NCBI RefSeq assembly: GCF_006717145.1
Contig: NZ_VFQF01000001.1
Location: 310,001-374,000 of the forward strand
Origin: Humibacillus xanthopallidus
GTDB taxonomy: Bacteria; Actinomycetota; Actinomycetes; Actinomycetales; Dermatophilaceae
Direction of reading: 5' to 3'
Length of the DNA: 64,000 nt
This document shows positions 17,761 to 26,851 of the stretch, one piece after another. The translations under genes and the position numbers were made by a program. The notes under the pieces were generated by a model. That model was given only the letters and a program-made list of their open reading frames with translations. It ran no database searches and was not told the DNA's origin. Positions within the stretch are counted from its first letter, which is position 1. The number at the start of each line of letters is the position of its first letter.

Positions 17761-19200
17761 TCAGAGGTGGTTCTCGGCCTCGATGAGCACGCCGCGCAGG
17801 CGCGACTCGATGTCGTCGAACTCCGTCGGGCCCATGATGAGCGGCGGCGCGAGCTGGATGACGGGGTCGCCCCGGTCGTCGGCGCGGCAGTAGATGCCGG
17901 CGTCGAAGAGCGCCTTGGAGAGGAAGCCGCGGAGGAGGCGCTCCGACTCGGCGTCGTTGAACGTCTCGCGAGTGGCCTTGTCCTTGACGAGCTCGATGCC
18001 GTAGAAGTACCCGGCGCCGCGCACGTCACCGACGAGCGGGAGGTCGAGCAGCTTGTCGAGGGTCGCCTTGAAGATCGGGGCGTTGGTCTTGACCCGGTCG
18101 TTGAGGCCCTCGCGCTCGAAGATGTCGAGGTTGGTCATCGCGACCGCCGCCGACACGGGGTGGCCACCGAAGGTGTAGCCGTGCGGGAAGTAGGTCGTGC
18201 CGTTCTTGAAGGGCTCGAAGAGGCGGTCGCTCGCGATCATCGCGCCGATGGGGGAGTAGCCGCTCGTCATGCCCTTGGCGCACGTGATGATGTCGGGCAC
18301 GTAGCCAAAGTCGTCGCACGCGAACATCGAGCCGATGCGGCCGAAGGAGCAGATGACCTCGTCGGACACGAGGAGCACGTCGTACTCGTCGCAGATCTCA
18401 CGCACGCGCTCGAAGTAGCCGGCGGGCGGCGGGAAGCAGCCGCCGGAGTTCTGGACCGGCTCGAGGAAGACCGCGGCGACCGTGTCGGGGCCCTCGAACT
18501 CGATGGCCTCGGCGATGCGGTCGGCGGCCCAGCGGCCGAAGGCCTTCTCGTCGTCGCGCAGGTGCTCAGGCGCGCGGTACATGTTGGTGTTCGGCACCTT
18601 GTGCGCACCGGGCACGAGCGGCTCGAACATCTCCTTGGCCGCCGGGATGCCGGTGATCGACAGGGCACCCTGGGGCGTGCCGTGGTAGGCGACCGCGCGG
18701 GAGATGACCTTGTGCTTCGTCGGCTTGCCGGTCAGCTTGAAGTACTGCTTCGCGAGCTTCCACGCGGTCTCGACGGCCTCGCCGCCGCCCGTCGTGAAGA
18801 AGACGCGGTTGAGGTCGCCGGGCGCGTGGCTGGCGAGCCGCTCCGCGAGCTCGATCGCCTTTGGGTGCGCGTAGCTCCAGAGCGGGAAGAACGCGAGCTC
18901 CTTGGCCTGCTTGGCCGCAGCCTCCGCCAGCTCCTCGCGGCCATGGCCGACCTGCACGACGAACAGGCCCGAGAGGCCGTCGACGTACTCGTTGCCGCGG
19001 TCGTCCCAGATCTTCCAGCCGTCGCCCTTGGTGATGATGGGCACGGAGTGGCCGAGACCGCCCTCGCCCTTGTTCTCGAAGACCGAGTGGCGCGTGAAGT
19101 GCATCCACAGGTGGTCGCGGGCGGCATCGGAGTGCAGCGCGCCCGTCGGTGTGCGGTGGTCTGAGGTGGGCTCCCAGACCTCGTTCGGGTTGATGCTCAT
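17761..19200 (-). CDS. Class III aminotransferase (putrescine/GABA-type)
   Basis: A 479-residue PLP-dependent omega-aminotransferase. It contains the cofactor-binding TTGGGEAVETAWKLA, the metal-/PLP-contacting VSDEVICSFGRIG and the Schiff-base Lys309 in CAKGMTSGYSPIG. The gene is transcribed behind the Lrp-type regulator, with ATGA overlap, and divergent from an aminobutyraldehyde dehydrogenase and polyamine ABC genes. This context points to putrescine-pyruvate/2-oxoglutarate or 4-aminobutyrate aminotransferase activity (inference). As the only aminotransferase in the locus it might serve both steps. A start at 19200 is fixed by the overlap. Confidence 0.88.
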   Translation of the reverse strand: MSINPNEVWEPTSDHRTPTGALHSDAARDHLWMHFTRHSVFENKGEGGLGHSVPIITKGDGWKIWDDRGNEYVDGLSGLFVVQVGHGREELAEAAAKQAKELAFFPLWSYAHPKAIELAERLASHAPGDLNRVFFTTGGGEAVETAWKLAKQYFKLTGKPTKHKVISRAVAYHGTPQGALSITGIPAAKEMFEPLVPGAHKVPNTNMYRAPEHLRDDEKAFGRWAADRIAEAIEFEGPDTVAAVFLEPVQNSGGCFPPPAGYFERVREICDEYDVLLVSDEVICSFGRIGSMFACDDFGYVPDIITCAKGMTSGYSPIGAMIASDRLFEPFKNGTTYFPHGYTFGGHPVSAAVAMTNLDIFEREGLNDRVKTNAPIFKATLDKLLDLPLVGDVRGAGYFYGIELVKDKATRETFNDAESERLLRGFLSKALFDAGIYCRADDRGDPVIQLAPPLIMGPTEFDDIESRLRGVLIEAENHL

Positions 19201-19700
19201 CGTGTACCCCAGTTGTAGAGCTGCTTGTTGAGTTTCAGGTAGACGAACGTCTCGGTCGCCGTGACACCCGGCAGCGGTCGGATGCGGCTCGTGAGCAGCT
19301 CGAGCAGGTGGTTGTCGTTCTCGCAGACGACCTCGGCCAGCACGTCGAAGCTGCCGGCCGTCGTCACGACGTAGGACACCTCGTCCATCGCGGTCAACGC
19401 GTCGGCCACGGCTGTCATGTCGCCAGATACGCGCAGCCCGACCATCGCCTGGCGCTGGAACCCCACCTGCAATGGGTCCGTCACCGCGACGATCTGCATG
19501 ACGTCGGCCTCCAGCAGGCGCTGGACCCGCTGCCGGACGGCGGCCTCGGAGAGGCCGACCTCCGCGGCGATGGAGGCGTAGGACTTGCGTCCGTCGTGCT
19601 GGAGGAGCTCGATGATGGTCTTGCTGACCTCGTCGAGGTTGACGGAGGGTTTCCTGGTGGTGCCGCCCCCGTTGTTGGCCACGCCCCGGATCGTCGTCAT
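19197..19700 (-). CDS. Lrp/AsnC family transcriptional regulator
   Basis: A 167-residue regulator. An N-terminal HTH (IIELLQHDGRKSYASIAAEV and SEAAVRQRVQRLLEADVM) is joined to a RAM/AsnC ligand domain with VVTTAGSFDVLAEVVCENDN and TETFVYLKLNKQLYNWG. This arrangement is usual for Lrp proteins next to amino-acid or polyamine catabolic genes. It lies between the aminotransferase and the divergent dehydrogenase operon and probably controls both. CACTAT is exactly 6 nt before the ATG, with TTGCCA 18 bp further upstream, giving a convincing leaderless promoter on the minus strand. Confidence 0.92.
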   Translation of the reverse strand: MTTIRGVANNGGGTTRKPSVNLDEVSKTIIELLQHDGRKSYASIAAEVGLSEAAVRQRVQRLLEADVMQIVAVTDPLQVGFQRQAMVGLRVSGDMTAVADALTAMDEVSYVVTTAGSFDVLAEVVCENDNHLLELLTSRIRPLPGVTATETFVYLKLNKQLYNWGTR

Positions 19701-19813
19701 GGCCCGATAGTGACCTGTGGAACGCGCTGTTGGCAAGTCCCTGATCGACTGATTCCGAAGATTTATCTTCCGTAGGGTTCACCAAAGCGCAGTTTTGTGT
19801 CTAGCATCGGCGC
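19701..19813. promoter_or_regulatory. Divergent promoter region with palindromic operator candidate
   Basis: This 113-bp region is much richer in A/T than its surroundings. The minus promoter is TTGCCA-18-CACTAT in front of the Lrp gene. The plus promoter is TTCACC (19778)-18-TAGCAT (19802-19807), 6 nt before the dehydrogenase ATG. Between them lies a perfect 14-bp palindrome GAAGATTTATCTTC at 19757-19770, a good candidate for the Lrp-type regulator's binding site (inference). Confidence 0.7.
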
Positions 19814-21262
19814 ATGACCTCGCAGCCGCGCCAGCTCCGCAACTTCATCGGTGGCCAGTACGTCGACCCCGAGACCGACGCGACGACCGACATCGTCGAC
19901 CCCTCCACGGCCCAGGTGGTCGCCAAGGCCCCCGTCAGCACGCAGGCCGACGTCGACCGCGCCTACGCGGCGGCGTCGACGGCCTTCGAGACGTGGGGTG
20001 ACACGACGCCGGGTGAGCGCCAGGCCGCCCTGCTGAAGTTCGCCGACGCCATCGAGGCACGGGCCGACGACTTCGTCCGCCTCGAGGCCGCGAACACCGG
20101 CAAGCCGCACGCCCTCACGGCGAGCGAGGAGATCCCCCCGATGCTCGACCAGCTCCGGTTCTTCGCCGGGGCGGCACGCGTGCTCGAGGGCAAGTCGGCC
20201 GGCGAGTACATGAAGGGCCACACCTCGTGGATCCGGCGCGAGCCGATCGGCGTCGTCGGCCAGGTCACCCCGTGGAACTACCCGATGATGATGGCGATGT
20301 GGAAGATCGCCCCGGCGCTCGCCGCCGGCAACACGATCGTGCTCAAGCCGAGCGACACGACCCCCGAGACGACCCTGCTGCTCGCCGAGCTCGCGTCGGA
20401 GTTCCTCCCCGAAGGCACCTTCAACGTCGTCACGGGTGACCGCGAGACCGGCCGTCACCTCGTCGAGCACCGCACGCCGGCCCTCGTCGCCATCACCGGC
20501 TCGGTGCGCGCCGGCATGCAGGTCGCCGAGAGCGCGTCGCGCGACCTCAAGCGCGTCCACCTCGAGCTCGGCGGCAAGGCACCCGTCGTCGTCTTCGACG
20601 ACGCCGACATCGAGGCGGCCGTCGAGGGCATCGCGATCGCGGGCTACTTCAACGCGGGGCAGGACTGCACCGCAGCGACGCGCGTGCTCGCCGGCCCCCG
20701 CATCCACGACGACTTCGTCGCCGCGCTCGCCGAGTATGCCGCCGGGTCGGCCAAGGTCGGTATGCCGGACGACCCGGACGCGCTGTTCGGCCCGGTCAAC
20801 AACCCGAACCAGGTCGCGCACGTCGGCGGCATGATCGACCGGCTGCCCGACCACGCCCGCATCGCGGCCGGTGGTCGGCGCGCCGAGGGCCTGGGCGACG
20901 GCTACTTCTTCGAGCCCACGGTGCTCGCGGGCCTGCGCCAGGACGACGAGCAGATCCAGAACGAGATCTTCGGCCCGGTCATCACGGTGCAGCAGTTCAC
21001 CGACGAGGCCGAGGCGATCGCCTGGGCCAACGGTGTGCAGTACGGCCTCGCCTCGTCCGTGTGGACCCGCGACTTCGGCAAGGCCATGCGGATGAGCAAG
21101 AAGCTCGACTTCGGGTGTGTGTGGATCAACACGCACATCCCGGTCGTCGCCGAGATGCCGCACGGGGGCTTCAAGCACAGCGGCTATGGCAAGGACCTGT
21201 CGATGTACGGACTCGAGGACTACACCCGCATCAAGCACGTCATGGCCAACATCGAGTCATGA
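19814..21262 (+). CDS. Gamma-aminobutyraldehyde dehydrogenase-like aldehyde dehydrogenase
   Basis: A 482-residue NAD(P)-dependent aldehyde dehydrogenase. The conserved parts are [32 protein letters not shown] with general base Glu251, and GQDCTAATR with nucleophile Cys285. The C-terminal [14 protein letters not shown] is typical of the aminobutyraldehyde/betaine aldehyde group. In this context it would oxidise 4-aminobutanal, formed from putrescine by the aminotransferase, to 4-aminobutyrate. It has its own leaderless promoter (TAGCAT, N6, ATG). A strong hairpin follows the stop codon, so the ABC transporter genes behind it may be only partly read from this promoter. Confidence 0.88.
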   Translation: MTSQPRQLRNFIGGQYVDPETDATTDIVDPSTAQVVAKAPVSTQADVDRAYAAASTAFETWGDTTPGERQAALLKFADAIEARADDFVRLEAANTGKPHALTASEEIPPMLDQLRFFAGAARVLEGKSAGEYMKGHTSWIRREPIGVVGQVTPWNYPMMMAMWKIAPALAAGNTIVLKPSDTTPETTLLLAELASEFLPEGTFNVVTGDRETGRHLVEHRTPALVAITGSVRAGMQVAESASRDLKRVHLELGGKAPVVVFDDADIEAAVEGIAIAGYFNAGQDCTAATRVLAGPRIHDDFVAALAEYAAGSAKVGMPDDPDALFGPVNNPNQVAHVGGMIDRLPDHARIAAGGRRAEGLGDGYFFEPTVLAGLRQDDEQIQNEIFGPVITVQQFTDEAEAIAWANGVQYGLASSVWTRDFGKAMRMSKKLDFGCVWINTHIPVVAEMPHGGFKHSGYGKDLSMYGLEDYTRIKHVMANIES

Positions 21263-21265
21263 GCC

Positions 21266-21294
21266 TTCGCGCCGCCCGGTCCGGGCGGCGCGAA
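21266..21294 (+). terminator. GC-rich hairpin after aldehyde dehydrogenase gene
   Basis: Perfect 12-bp arms (TTCGCGCCGCCC and GGGCGGCGCGAA) enclose a 5-nt loop, followed by CTCTTGTG rather than a true T-run. It starts 3 bases after the stop codon. It could be a terminator or an attenuating/processing structure between the dehydrogenase and the solute-binding protein gene. Confidence 0.75.
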
Positions 21295-21403
21295 CTCTTG
21301 TGCCTCACCGAACGTTCAGCACACCAGCGACCAGCACCACTCACGGGTCAGCGTCGATCCCCTCCACCCGGCCCCACGAAAACCCCCTGGAGAAGTGAAC
21401 CCC

Positions 21404-22648
21404 ATGAACGACAAGTCATTCGACAAGGACAACCCGATGCTGCGAGCCGCCCTCATGCGGGGTCTCGTCAGCCGCAGGTCGGCGATGATGGGGGCCGCCG
21501 GCGTCGGCGCCGCCGCCTTCCTCGCGGCCTGCGGGTCGGCCGGCAAGAACGCCTCCACGGGTGGCGCCTCCGGTGGCGCGGCCAGCCGCACCGCAGCGGC
21601 GGCGCAGGACATGTCCGACGCCGAGAAGGTCATCAACTGGTCGAACTGGACCGAGTACATCGACACGAGCAAGGACGGCAAGTCGCGTCCGTCGCTCGAC
21701 GCCTTCCAGAAGAAGACCGGCATCAAGGTCAACTACACCGAGGACTACCTCGACAACGACGAGTTCTACGCGAAGGTGCGTCCGCTCCTCGAAGGCGGCA
21801 AGGACACCGGCCGTGACGTGTGGTGCAGCACCGACTGGATGGTGGCCCGCCTCATCCGCCAGGGCTACGTCCAGAAGCTCGACCTCGCCAACATCCCCAA
21901 CGCGAAGAACCTCAGCGACTCGCTGAAGAACGTCGAGTTTGACCCGGGCCGGCTCTACTCCCTGCCGTGGCAGAGCGGTTTCGCCGGCATCGGCTACAAC
22001 CTCAAGGCGACCGGCGGCAAGAAGATCGAGTCGATCACCCAGCTGCTCACCGACCCGGCTCTCAAGGGCAAGGTCACCCTCCTCACCGAGATGCGCGACA
22101 CGGTCGGCCTCGTGATGATGGAGCAGGGCAAGGACATCTCGAAGTTCACCGACGCGGACTTCCAGGCCGCGATCGACGTGCTCCAGCAGGCGAAGGACTC
22201 GGGCCAGATCCTGCGCTTCACCGGCAACGAGTACACCGAGGGCCTGGCCAAGGGCGACATCGCCGCGTGCGTGGCCTGGACGGGCGACGTCGTGCAGCTG
22301 CAGTTCGACGACCCCAACATCCAGTACGCCCTGCCGGAGAAGGGCTACACGCTCTGGTCCGACAACTTCGTCATCCCGGCTCTCGCCAAGCACAAGAAGA
22401 ACGCCGAGAAGCTCATCGACTACTACTACGACCCGGCCGTCATGGCGGAGGTCGTGGCCTTCGTCAACTACATCTCCCCGGTCAAGGGCACGGCTGCCGA
22501 GCTGACGAAGCTCGACCCGGCCCTCGGCAAGAACCCCCTCATCGTGCCGACGGAGGATGTCCTGTCGCGTGCGCAGGTCTTCCGGGGCCTCAGCACCGCC
22601 GAGGAGACCAAGTACAACAAGCTCTACTCCGCCCTGACGACGGCATGA
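21404..22648 (+). CDS. potD: Polyamine ABC transporter substrate-binding lipoprotein
   Basis: This 414-residue extracytoplasmic binding protein has a twin-arginine type signal, SRRSAMMGAAGVGAAAFLAAC, which ends in a lipobox (LAAC, lipidated Cys) near residue 46. The mature part resembles spermidine/putrescine-binding PotD/PotF: NWSNWTEYID at the first strand, FQKKTGIKVNYTEDY, and the ligand-site DIAACVAWTGDVVQL. Ligand is probably putrescine or spermidine, judging from the catabolic neighbours. I prefer the ATG at 21404 (GGAG 11-14 nt upstream) to the GTG at 21395. The stop overlaps the next start as ATGA. Use of the Tat route for a lipoprotein is common in actinomycetes. Confidence 0.88.
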   Translation: MNDKSFDKDNPMLRAALMRGLVSRRSAMMGAAGVGAAAFLAACGSAGKNASTGGASGGAASRTAAAAQDMSDAEKVINWSNWTEYIDTSKDGKSRPSLDAFQKKTGIKVNYTEDYLDNDEFYAKVRPLLEGGKDTGRDVWCSTDWMVARLIRQGYVQKLDLANIPNAKNLSDSLKNVEFDPGRLYSLPWQSGFAGIGYNLKATGGKKIESITQLLTDPALKGKVTLLTEMRDTVGLVMMEQGKDISKFTDADFQAAIDVLQQAKDSGQILRFTGNEYTEGLAKGDIAACVAWTGDVVQLQFDDPNIQYALPEKGYTLWSDNFVIPALAKHKKNAEKLIDYYYDPAVMAEVVAFVNYISPVKGTAAELTKLDPALGKNPLIVPTEDVLSRAQVFRGLSTAEETKYNKLYSALTTA

Positions 22649-23763
22649 GCGAGCAGAGCAAGGGCGACCTCAGCCTCGTCGCCCTCACCAAGTCCTTCGC
22701 GACCTTCACGGCCGTCCACCCGCTCGACCTGACCATCCCGCAGGGGTCGTTCTTCGCGCTGCTCGGGCCCTCGGGCTGCGGCAAGACGACGACCCTGCGG
22801 ATGATCGCCGGGCTCGAGGAGCCGACGGGCGGGCGGATCCGCATCGGCGACAGCGACATCACCGAGACCAAGGCCTACCAGCGCAACGTCAACACGGTCT
22901 TCCAGAGCTACGCCCTCTTCCCGCACATGTCTGTGCTCGACAACGTCATGTTCGGGCTGCGCCGGCGCGGCGACAAGGACGCCAAGGCCAAGGCCAACGA
23001 GGTGCTCGAGCTCGTCCAGCTCGGGCAGGTCGCGAACAAGAAGCCGACGCAGCTCTCGGGCGGCATGCAGCAGCGCGTGGCGCTCGCCCGTGCCCTCGTC
23101 AACCGGCCCGACGTGCTGCTCCTCGACGAGCCGCTCGGCGCGCTCGACCTCAAGCTGCGGCGCCAGATGCAGATCGAGCTGAAGCGCATCCAGCAGGAGG
23201 TCGGCCTGACCTTCATCCACGTCACGCACGACCAGGAGGAGGCCATGACCATGGCCGACTCCATCGCCGTGATGAACGCGGGTCGCATGGAGCAGCTCGG
23301 CGACCCGGCCACGCTCTACGAACAGCCGCGGTCGACCTTCGTCGCCAACTTCCTCGGGCAGTCCAACCTGCTGCGGGCCCGGGTCAACCCCGGTGGCACC
23401 GACGAGATGGTCACGGTGCGCGCCCACGACGTCGACCTCGAGGTCTCGCGGGAGCACCTGCCCGACGGTGTCGGCGACGTGTGGCTCGGGGTGCGCCCCG
23501 AGAAGCTGCGCCTCGGCGAGTCCGGTGGCCCGAACCACCTGCGCGGCATCGTGCGCGACGTGTCCTTCAGTGGTGTCGCCACGCAGTACTCCGTCGAGAT
23601 GCCGTGGGGCCAGGAGCTCATCGTCATCCAGCAGAACGACGGCTCGAACCGGGCGACCCTCGGCGAGGCCGTCACCGTCTCCTGGGCCGCCCAGCACGGA
23701 TTCGCCCTCGACGCGTCGCAGGACGCAGAGGCCGGGGCCGAGCTGGTGGACGACCATGGCTGA
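22645..23763 (+). CDS. potA: Polyamine ABC transporter ATP-binding protein
   Basis: A 372-residue ABC ATPase of the PotA type that powers the importer from the cytoplasmic side. It has Walker A GPSGCGKTT, the signature LSGGMQQR, Walker B LLLDEPLGALD, and the switch His in HVTHDQEEAMTMAD. The C-terminal 100 residues form a TOBE/OB domain (VRPEKLRLG). The start is set by the ATGA overlap with the binding protein gene. The stop lies inside the first codons of the permease gene, so the operon is tightly coupled. Confidence 0.93.
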   Translation: MSEQSKGDLSLVALTKSFATFTAVHPLDLTIPQGSFFALLGPSGCGKTTTLRMIAGLEEPTGGRIRIGDSDITETKAYQRNVNTVFQSYALFPHMSVLDNVMFGLRRRGDKDAKAKANEVLELVQLGQVANKKPTQLSGGMQQRVALARALVNRPDVLLLDEPLGALDLKLRRQMQIELKRIQQEVGLTFIHVTHDQEEAMTMADSIAVMNAGRMEQLGDPATLYEQPRSTFVANFLGQSNLLRARVNPGGTDEMVTVRAHDVDLEVSREHLPDGVGDVWLGVRPEKLRLGESGGPNHLRGIVRDVSFSGVATQYSVEMPWGQELIVIQQNDGSNRATLGEAVTVSWAAQHGFALDASQDAEAGAELVDDHG

Positions 23764-24670
23764 GGCCGCGGTCCTGTCGACCGGCTCGGCAGCGCCGCCG
23801 AGCCGGCGCCGGCGCAACTGGGTGCCCTACGCGCTACTGCTGCCCGGCATCCTCTGGCTCCTGATCTTCTTCGTCCTGCCGATGGTGACCCTCGCGTCGC
23901 AGTCGCTGCAGGAGGGCAACGTCGACGACGGCTACGTCTTCACCGCCAACTTCAGCATCTACCTCGACGCGCTGAAGCAGTACTGGCCGCAGTTCGTGCG
24001 CTCGTTCGTCTATGCCGGCATCGCGACGGGTCTCGCGCTCCTGCTCGGCTACCCGCTCGCCTACTTCATCGCGCAGAAGGCCGGCCGCCACAAGAACCTC
24101 GTCCTCGTGCTCGTCATCGCGCCGTTCTTCACGAGCTTCCTCATCCGCACGCTGGCATGGCGCACGATCCTGTCCGACGACTGGTTCATCACGACGTGGG
24201 CCCAGAACCTCCACATCACCGACTTCCTGCAGGCGGTGGGGCTCACCGACAACGACTCGCTGCTCAACTCGCAGTTCGCCGTCATCATGGGCCTCACCTA
24301 CAACTTCCTGCCGTTCATGATCCTGCCGCTCTACACCTCGCTCGAGCGACTCGACCCGCGGCTCATCGAGGCTGCAGGCGACCTCTACGCGTCGCCGTGG
24401 CAGACCTTCCGCAAGGTCACCTGGCCGCTGTCGCTCCCCGGAGTCGTCGCCGGCACCCTGCTGACCTTCATCCCCGCAGCGGGTGACTTCATCAACGCCA
24501 GGCTGCTCGGCAACACCCAGACGACGATGATCGGCTCGGTCATCGACAGCCAGTTCCTCCGGGTGCTCGACTACCCGCTCGCGGCCGCGCTGTCGTTCAT
24601 CCTGCTCGTCCTCATCGTCGCGATGGTCTCGGTCTACGTGCGCCGGGCCGGAACGGAGGAGCTGCTCTGA
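23756..24670 (+). CDS. potB: Polyamine ABC transporter permease, PotB type
   Basis: A 304-residue inner-membrane permease with six predicted transmembrane helices. The cytoplasmic EAA loop is visible as EAAGDLYASPWQTFRKVTWP, the contact site for the ATPase. FIPAAGDFINARLLG is typical of PotB/PotH. It overlaps the ATPase gene by 8 bases and the next permease gene by one base (TGATG). Together with the following gene it should form the heterodimeric channel. Confidence 0.92.
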   Translation: MAEAAVLSTGSAAPPSRRRRNWVPYALLLPGILWLLIFFVLPMVTLASQSLQEGNVDDGYVFTANFSIYLDALKQYWPQFVRSFVYAGIATGLALLLGYPLAYFIAQKAGRHKNLVLVLVIAPFFTSFLIRTLAWRTILSDDWFITTWAQNLHITDFLQAVGLTDNDSLLNSQFAVIMGLTYNFLPFMILPLYTSLERLDPRLIEAAGDLYASPWQTFRKVTWPLSLPGVVAGTLLTFIPAAGDFINARLLGNTQTTMIGSVIDSQFLRVLDYPLAAALSFILLVLIVAMVSVYVRRAGTEELL

Positions 24671-25464
24671 TGTCCTGGATCAAGCGACACCTCATCACCT
24701 TCGCCGCGATCGCGGTGCTCATCTACATGCTCGTGCCCAACGTCATCGTGGCGGCGTTCTCGTTCAACGACCCCAAGGGCAAGTACAACTACAACTTCAA
24801 CGAGTTCTCGACGGCGGCCTGGACCAACCCCTGTGGAGCCCAGGGCATCTGCGAGTCGCTCGGGCTCAGCCTGCAGATCGGTGTCATCGCGTCGCTGGCC
24901 GCGACGGCCCTCGGCACGATGATCGCCTTCGCCCTCGGCCGCTACCGCTTCCGCGGACGGTCGGCGACGAACCTGCTCATCTTCATGCCGATGGCCACGC
25001 CCGAGGTCGTCATGGGTTCGAGCCTGCTGACGCTCTTCCTCATGCTCGGCGTGCCCTCCGGCCGCACGGCGATCCTCATCGCCCACATCATGTTCTGCGT
25101 GTCGTTCGTCGTCGTGGCCGTCAAGGCGCGGGTGGCGACCCTCGACCCGAAGCTCGAGGAGGCGGCGGCTGACCTCGGGGCCAACCCGACGCAGACCTTC
25201 ATGAGGGTGACGCTGCCGCTCGCTGCCCCCGGCATCGCGGCGGGAGCCCTGCTCGCCTTCTCGCTGAGCTTCGACGACTACATCATCACGAACTTCAACG
25301 CGAGCCCGAGCTCGATCACGTTCCCGATGTACGTCTGGGGCGCCTCGGCGCGCGGCGTGCCCGTGCAGGTCTACGTCATCGGAACCGTGATGTTCCTGCT
25401 GGCCCTCATCGTCGTCATGACGGGTCAGCTCATCTCCAGCAGACGCAACCGACAGGTGGCCTGA
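24670..25464 (+). CDS. potC: Polyamine ABC transporter permease, PotC type
   Basis: A 264-residue permease with six hydrophobic segments, partner of PotB. The EAA loop is EEAAADLGANPTQTFMRVTL. ALLAFSLSFDDYIITNF is a hallmark of PotC/PotI. A loop of about 30 residues after helix 1 (KGKYNYNFNEFS, with two Cys nearby) faces outward. The gene is followed after 6 bases by the saccharopine-dehydrogenase-like gene, so both are probably on the same transcript. Confidence 0.92.
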   Translation: MSWIKRHLITFAAIAVLIYMLVPNVIVAAFSFNDPKGKYNYNFNEFSTAAWTNPCGAQGICESLGLSLQIGVIASLAATALGTMIAFALGRYRFRGRSATNLLIFMPMATPEVVMGSSLLTLFLMLGVPSGRTAILIAHIMFCVSFVVVAVKARVATLDPKLEEAAADLGANPTQTFMRVTLPLAAPGIAAGALLAFSLSFDDYIITNFNASPSSITFPMYVWGASARGVPVQVYVIGTVMFLLALIVVMTGQLISSRRNRQVA

Positions 25465-25470
25465 TCCAGC

Positions 25471-26796
25471 ATGCGTGTCCTCATGATCGGCTCCGGGGGA
25501 GTCGGTGACGCCGCCGCGCGCATCGCGGCGGAGCGTGACTTCTTCGAGCTGTGGGTCGTCGCCGACTACGACGTGGCACGCGCTGAGCGCACCGTCGCGG
25601 CCGTCACCGGACGGCATTCCGGAATGAAGGGTGGCGGGGCTCGCGAGCTCGCATCCGCCACCCTTCCCCGGCTCCACGGAACTCCGGGAGCACCGGGTGG
25701 GGAGGGGCGCTTCGTCGCCGCCCAGGTCGACGCCTCGTCGGCCGAGGCGGTGACGGAGCTCGCCCTCGCCCACGGCGCGACCCACGTCTTCAACGCCGTC
25801 GACCCGAAGTTCAACATCCCGGTCTTCACCGGCGCCAGGGCCGCCGGGGCCGACTACCTCGACATGGCGATGAGCCTGTCGCAGCGTCACCCCGAGCAGC
25901 CCTTCGAGAAGGTCGGCGTCATGCTCGGCGACGAGCAGTTCGCCGTGGCGGGGGAGTGGGAGGCCGAGGGCCGTCTCGCGCTCGTCGGCATCGGCGTCGA
26001 GCCCGGGCTCTCCGACGTCTTCGCGCGGTATGCCGCCGACCACCTCTTCGACGAGATCGACGAGCTCGGCACCCGCGACGGCGCCAACCTCGTCGTCCAC
26101 GACGAGCAGGGCAACGACATCTTCGCCCCGAGCTTCTCCATGTGGACGACGATCGAGGAGTGCCTCAACCCTCCGGTCATCTGGGAGAAGGAGCGCGGCT
26201 GGTTCACGACCGCGCCGTTCAGCGAGCCGGAGGTCTTCGACTTCCCGGCCGGCATCGGGCCCGTCGAGTGCGTCAACGTCGAGCACGAGGAGGTGCTCCT
26301 CATGCCGCGCTGGGTCGACGCGAAGCGGGTCACCTTCAAGTACGGCCTCGGCGACGAGTTCATCACCATCCTCAAGGTCCTGAACACGCTCGGTCTCGAC
26401 CGCACGGAGCCGATCACCGTCAAGGGGGTGCAGGTCTCGCCGCGCGACGTCGTCGCAGCGGCGCTGCCCGACCCCGCGACGATCGGCCCGCGGATGACGG
26501 GCAAGACGTGCGCCGGGCTCTTCGTCACCGGCACGGGCAAGGACGGCCTGCCGCGCCGCACCTACCTCTACCACGTCGTCGACAACGCCGACACGATGGC
26601 GGGCTACGACGCCCAGTGCGTCGTCTGGCAGACCGCGATCAACCCCGTCGTCGCCCTCGAGCTGCTCGCGAACGGCACGTGGAAGGGGGCCGGTGTCCTC
26701 GGGCCCGAGGCGTTCGACGCCGTGCCCTTCCTCGACCTGCTGGCCGCACCGAAGCCCGCGGGCTACGGCTCGCCGTGGGGCCTCGAGGACCGCTGA
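25471..26796 (+). CDS. Saccharopine dehydrogenase family protein
   Basis: A 441-residue NAD(P)-binding oxidoreductase. The Rossmann motif is VLMIGSGGVGDAAAR, and HVFNAVDPKFNIPVF and ADYLDMAMSLS belong to the saccharopine dehydrogenase / carboxynorspermidine dehydrogenase group. In polyamine loci such enzymes could act on aminopropyl or carboxyl derivatives; no substrate is proven. Residues of about 49-81 (starting RHSGMKGGG) look like an insertion, because related proteins as I recall them run directly from the second strand to GRFVAAQVDA. The DNA encoding this stretch is rich in palindromes. The gene follows potC by 6 bases. Confidence 0.8.
   Translation: MRVLMIGSGGVGDAAARIAAERDFFELWVVADYDVARAERTVAAVTGRHSGMKGGGARELASATLPRLHGTPGAPGGEGRFVAAQVDASSAEAVTELALAHGATHVFNAVDPKFNIPVFTGARAAGADYLDMAMSLSQRHPEQPFEKVGVMLGDEQFAVAGEWEAEGRLALVGIGVEPGLSDVFARYAADHLFDEIDELGTRDGANLVVHDEQGNDIFAPSFSMWTTIEECLNPPVIWEKERGWFTTAPFSEPEVFDFPAGIGPVECVNVEHEEVLLMPRWVDAKRVTFKYGLGDEFITILKVLNTLGLDRTEPITVKGVQVSPRDVVAAALPDPATIGPRMTGKTCAGLFVTGTGKDGLPRRTYLYHVVDNADTMAGYDAQCVVWQTAINPVVALELLANGTWKGAGVLGPEAFDAVPFLDLLAAPKPAGYGSPWGLEDR
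25615..25665. repeat. Palindromic element inside the saccharopine-dehydrogenase-like gene
   Basis: A perfect 12-bp palindrome CATTCCGGAATG (25615-25626) directly adjoins an 11-bp inverted repeat AAGGGTGGCGG/CCGCCACCCTT (25627-25637 and 25655-25665). The 17-nt loop between them itself contains GCTCGCGAGC and GCGAGCTCGC. The reading frame stays open across it. It coincides with the apparent protein insertion. Confidence 0.75.
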
Positions 26797-26851
26797 CGCC
26801 CCGCAAGGGCCGGGCGGTGCCGATCATCAACAGAGAGTTAGGGTTTCAGTC

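Noticed and set aside
16849-19164. Plus-strand open frame of about 770 codons opposite the glycine-rich protein and aminotransferase genes
   Set aside because: It is the mirror of the GDS/FGG-coding repeats and of a conserved aminotransferase; no homology or start signal supports it.
21404-25464. Iron or sugar specificity for the ABC transporter
   Set aside because: The binding protein start NWSNWTEYID, the PotA-type TOBE ATPase and the catabolic neighbours fit polyamine transport better.
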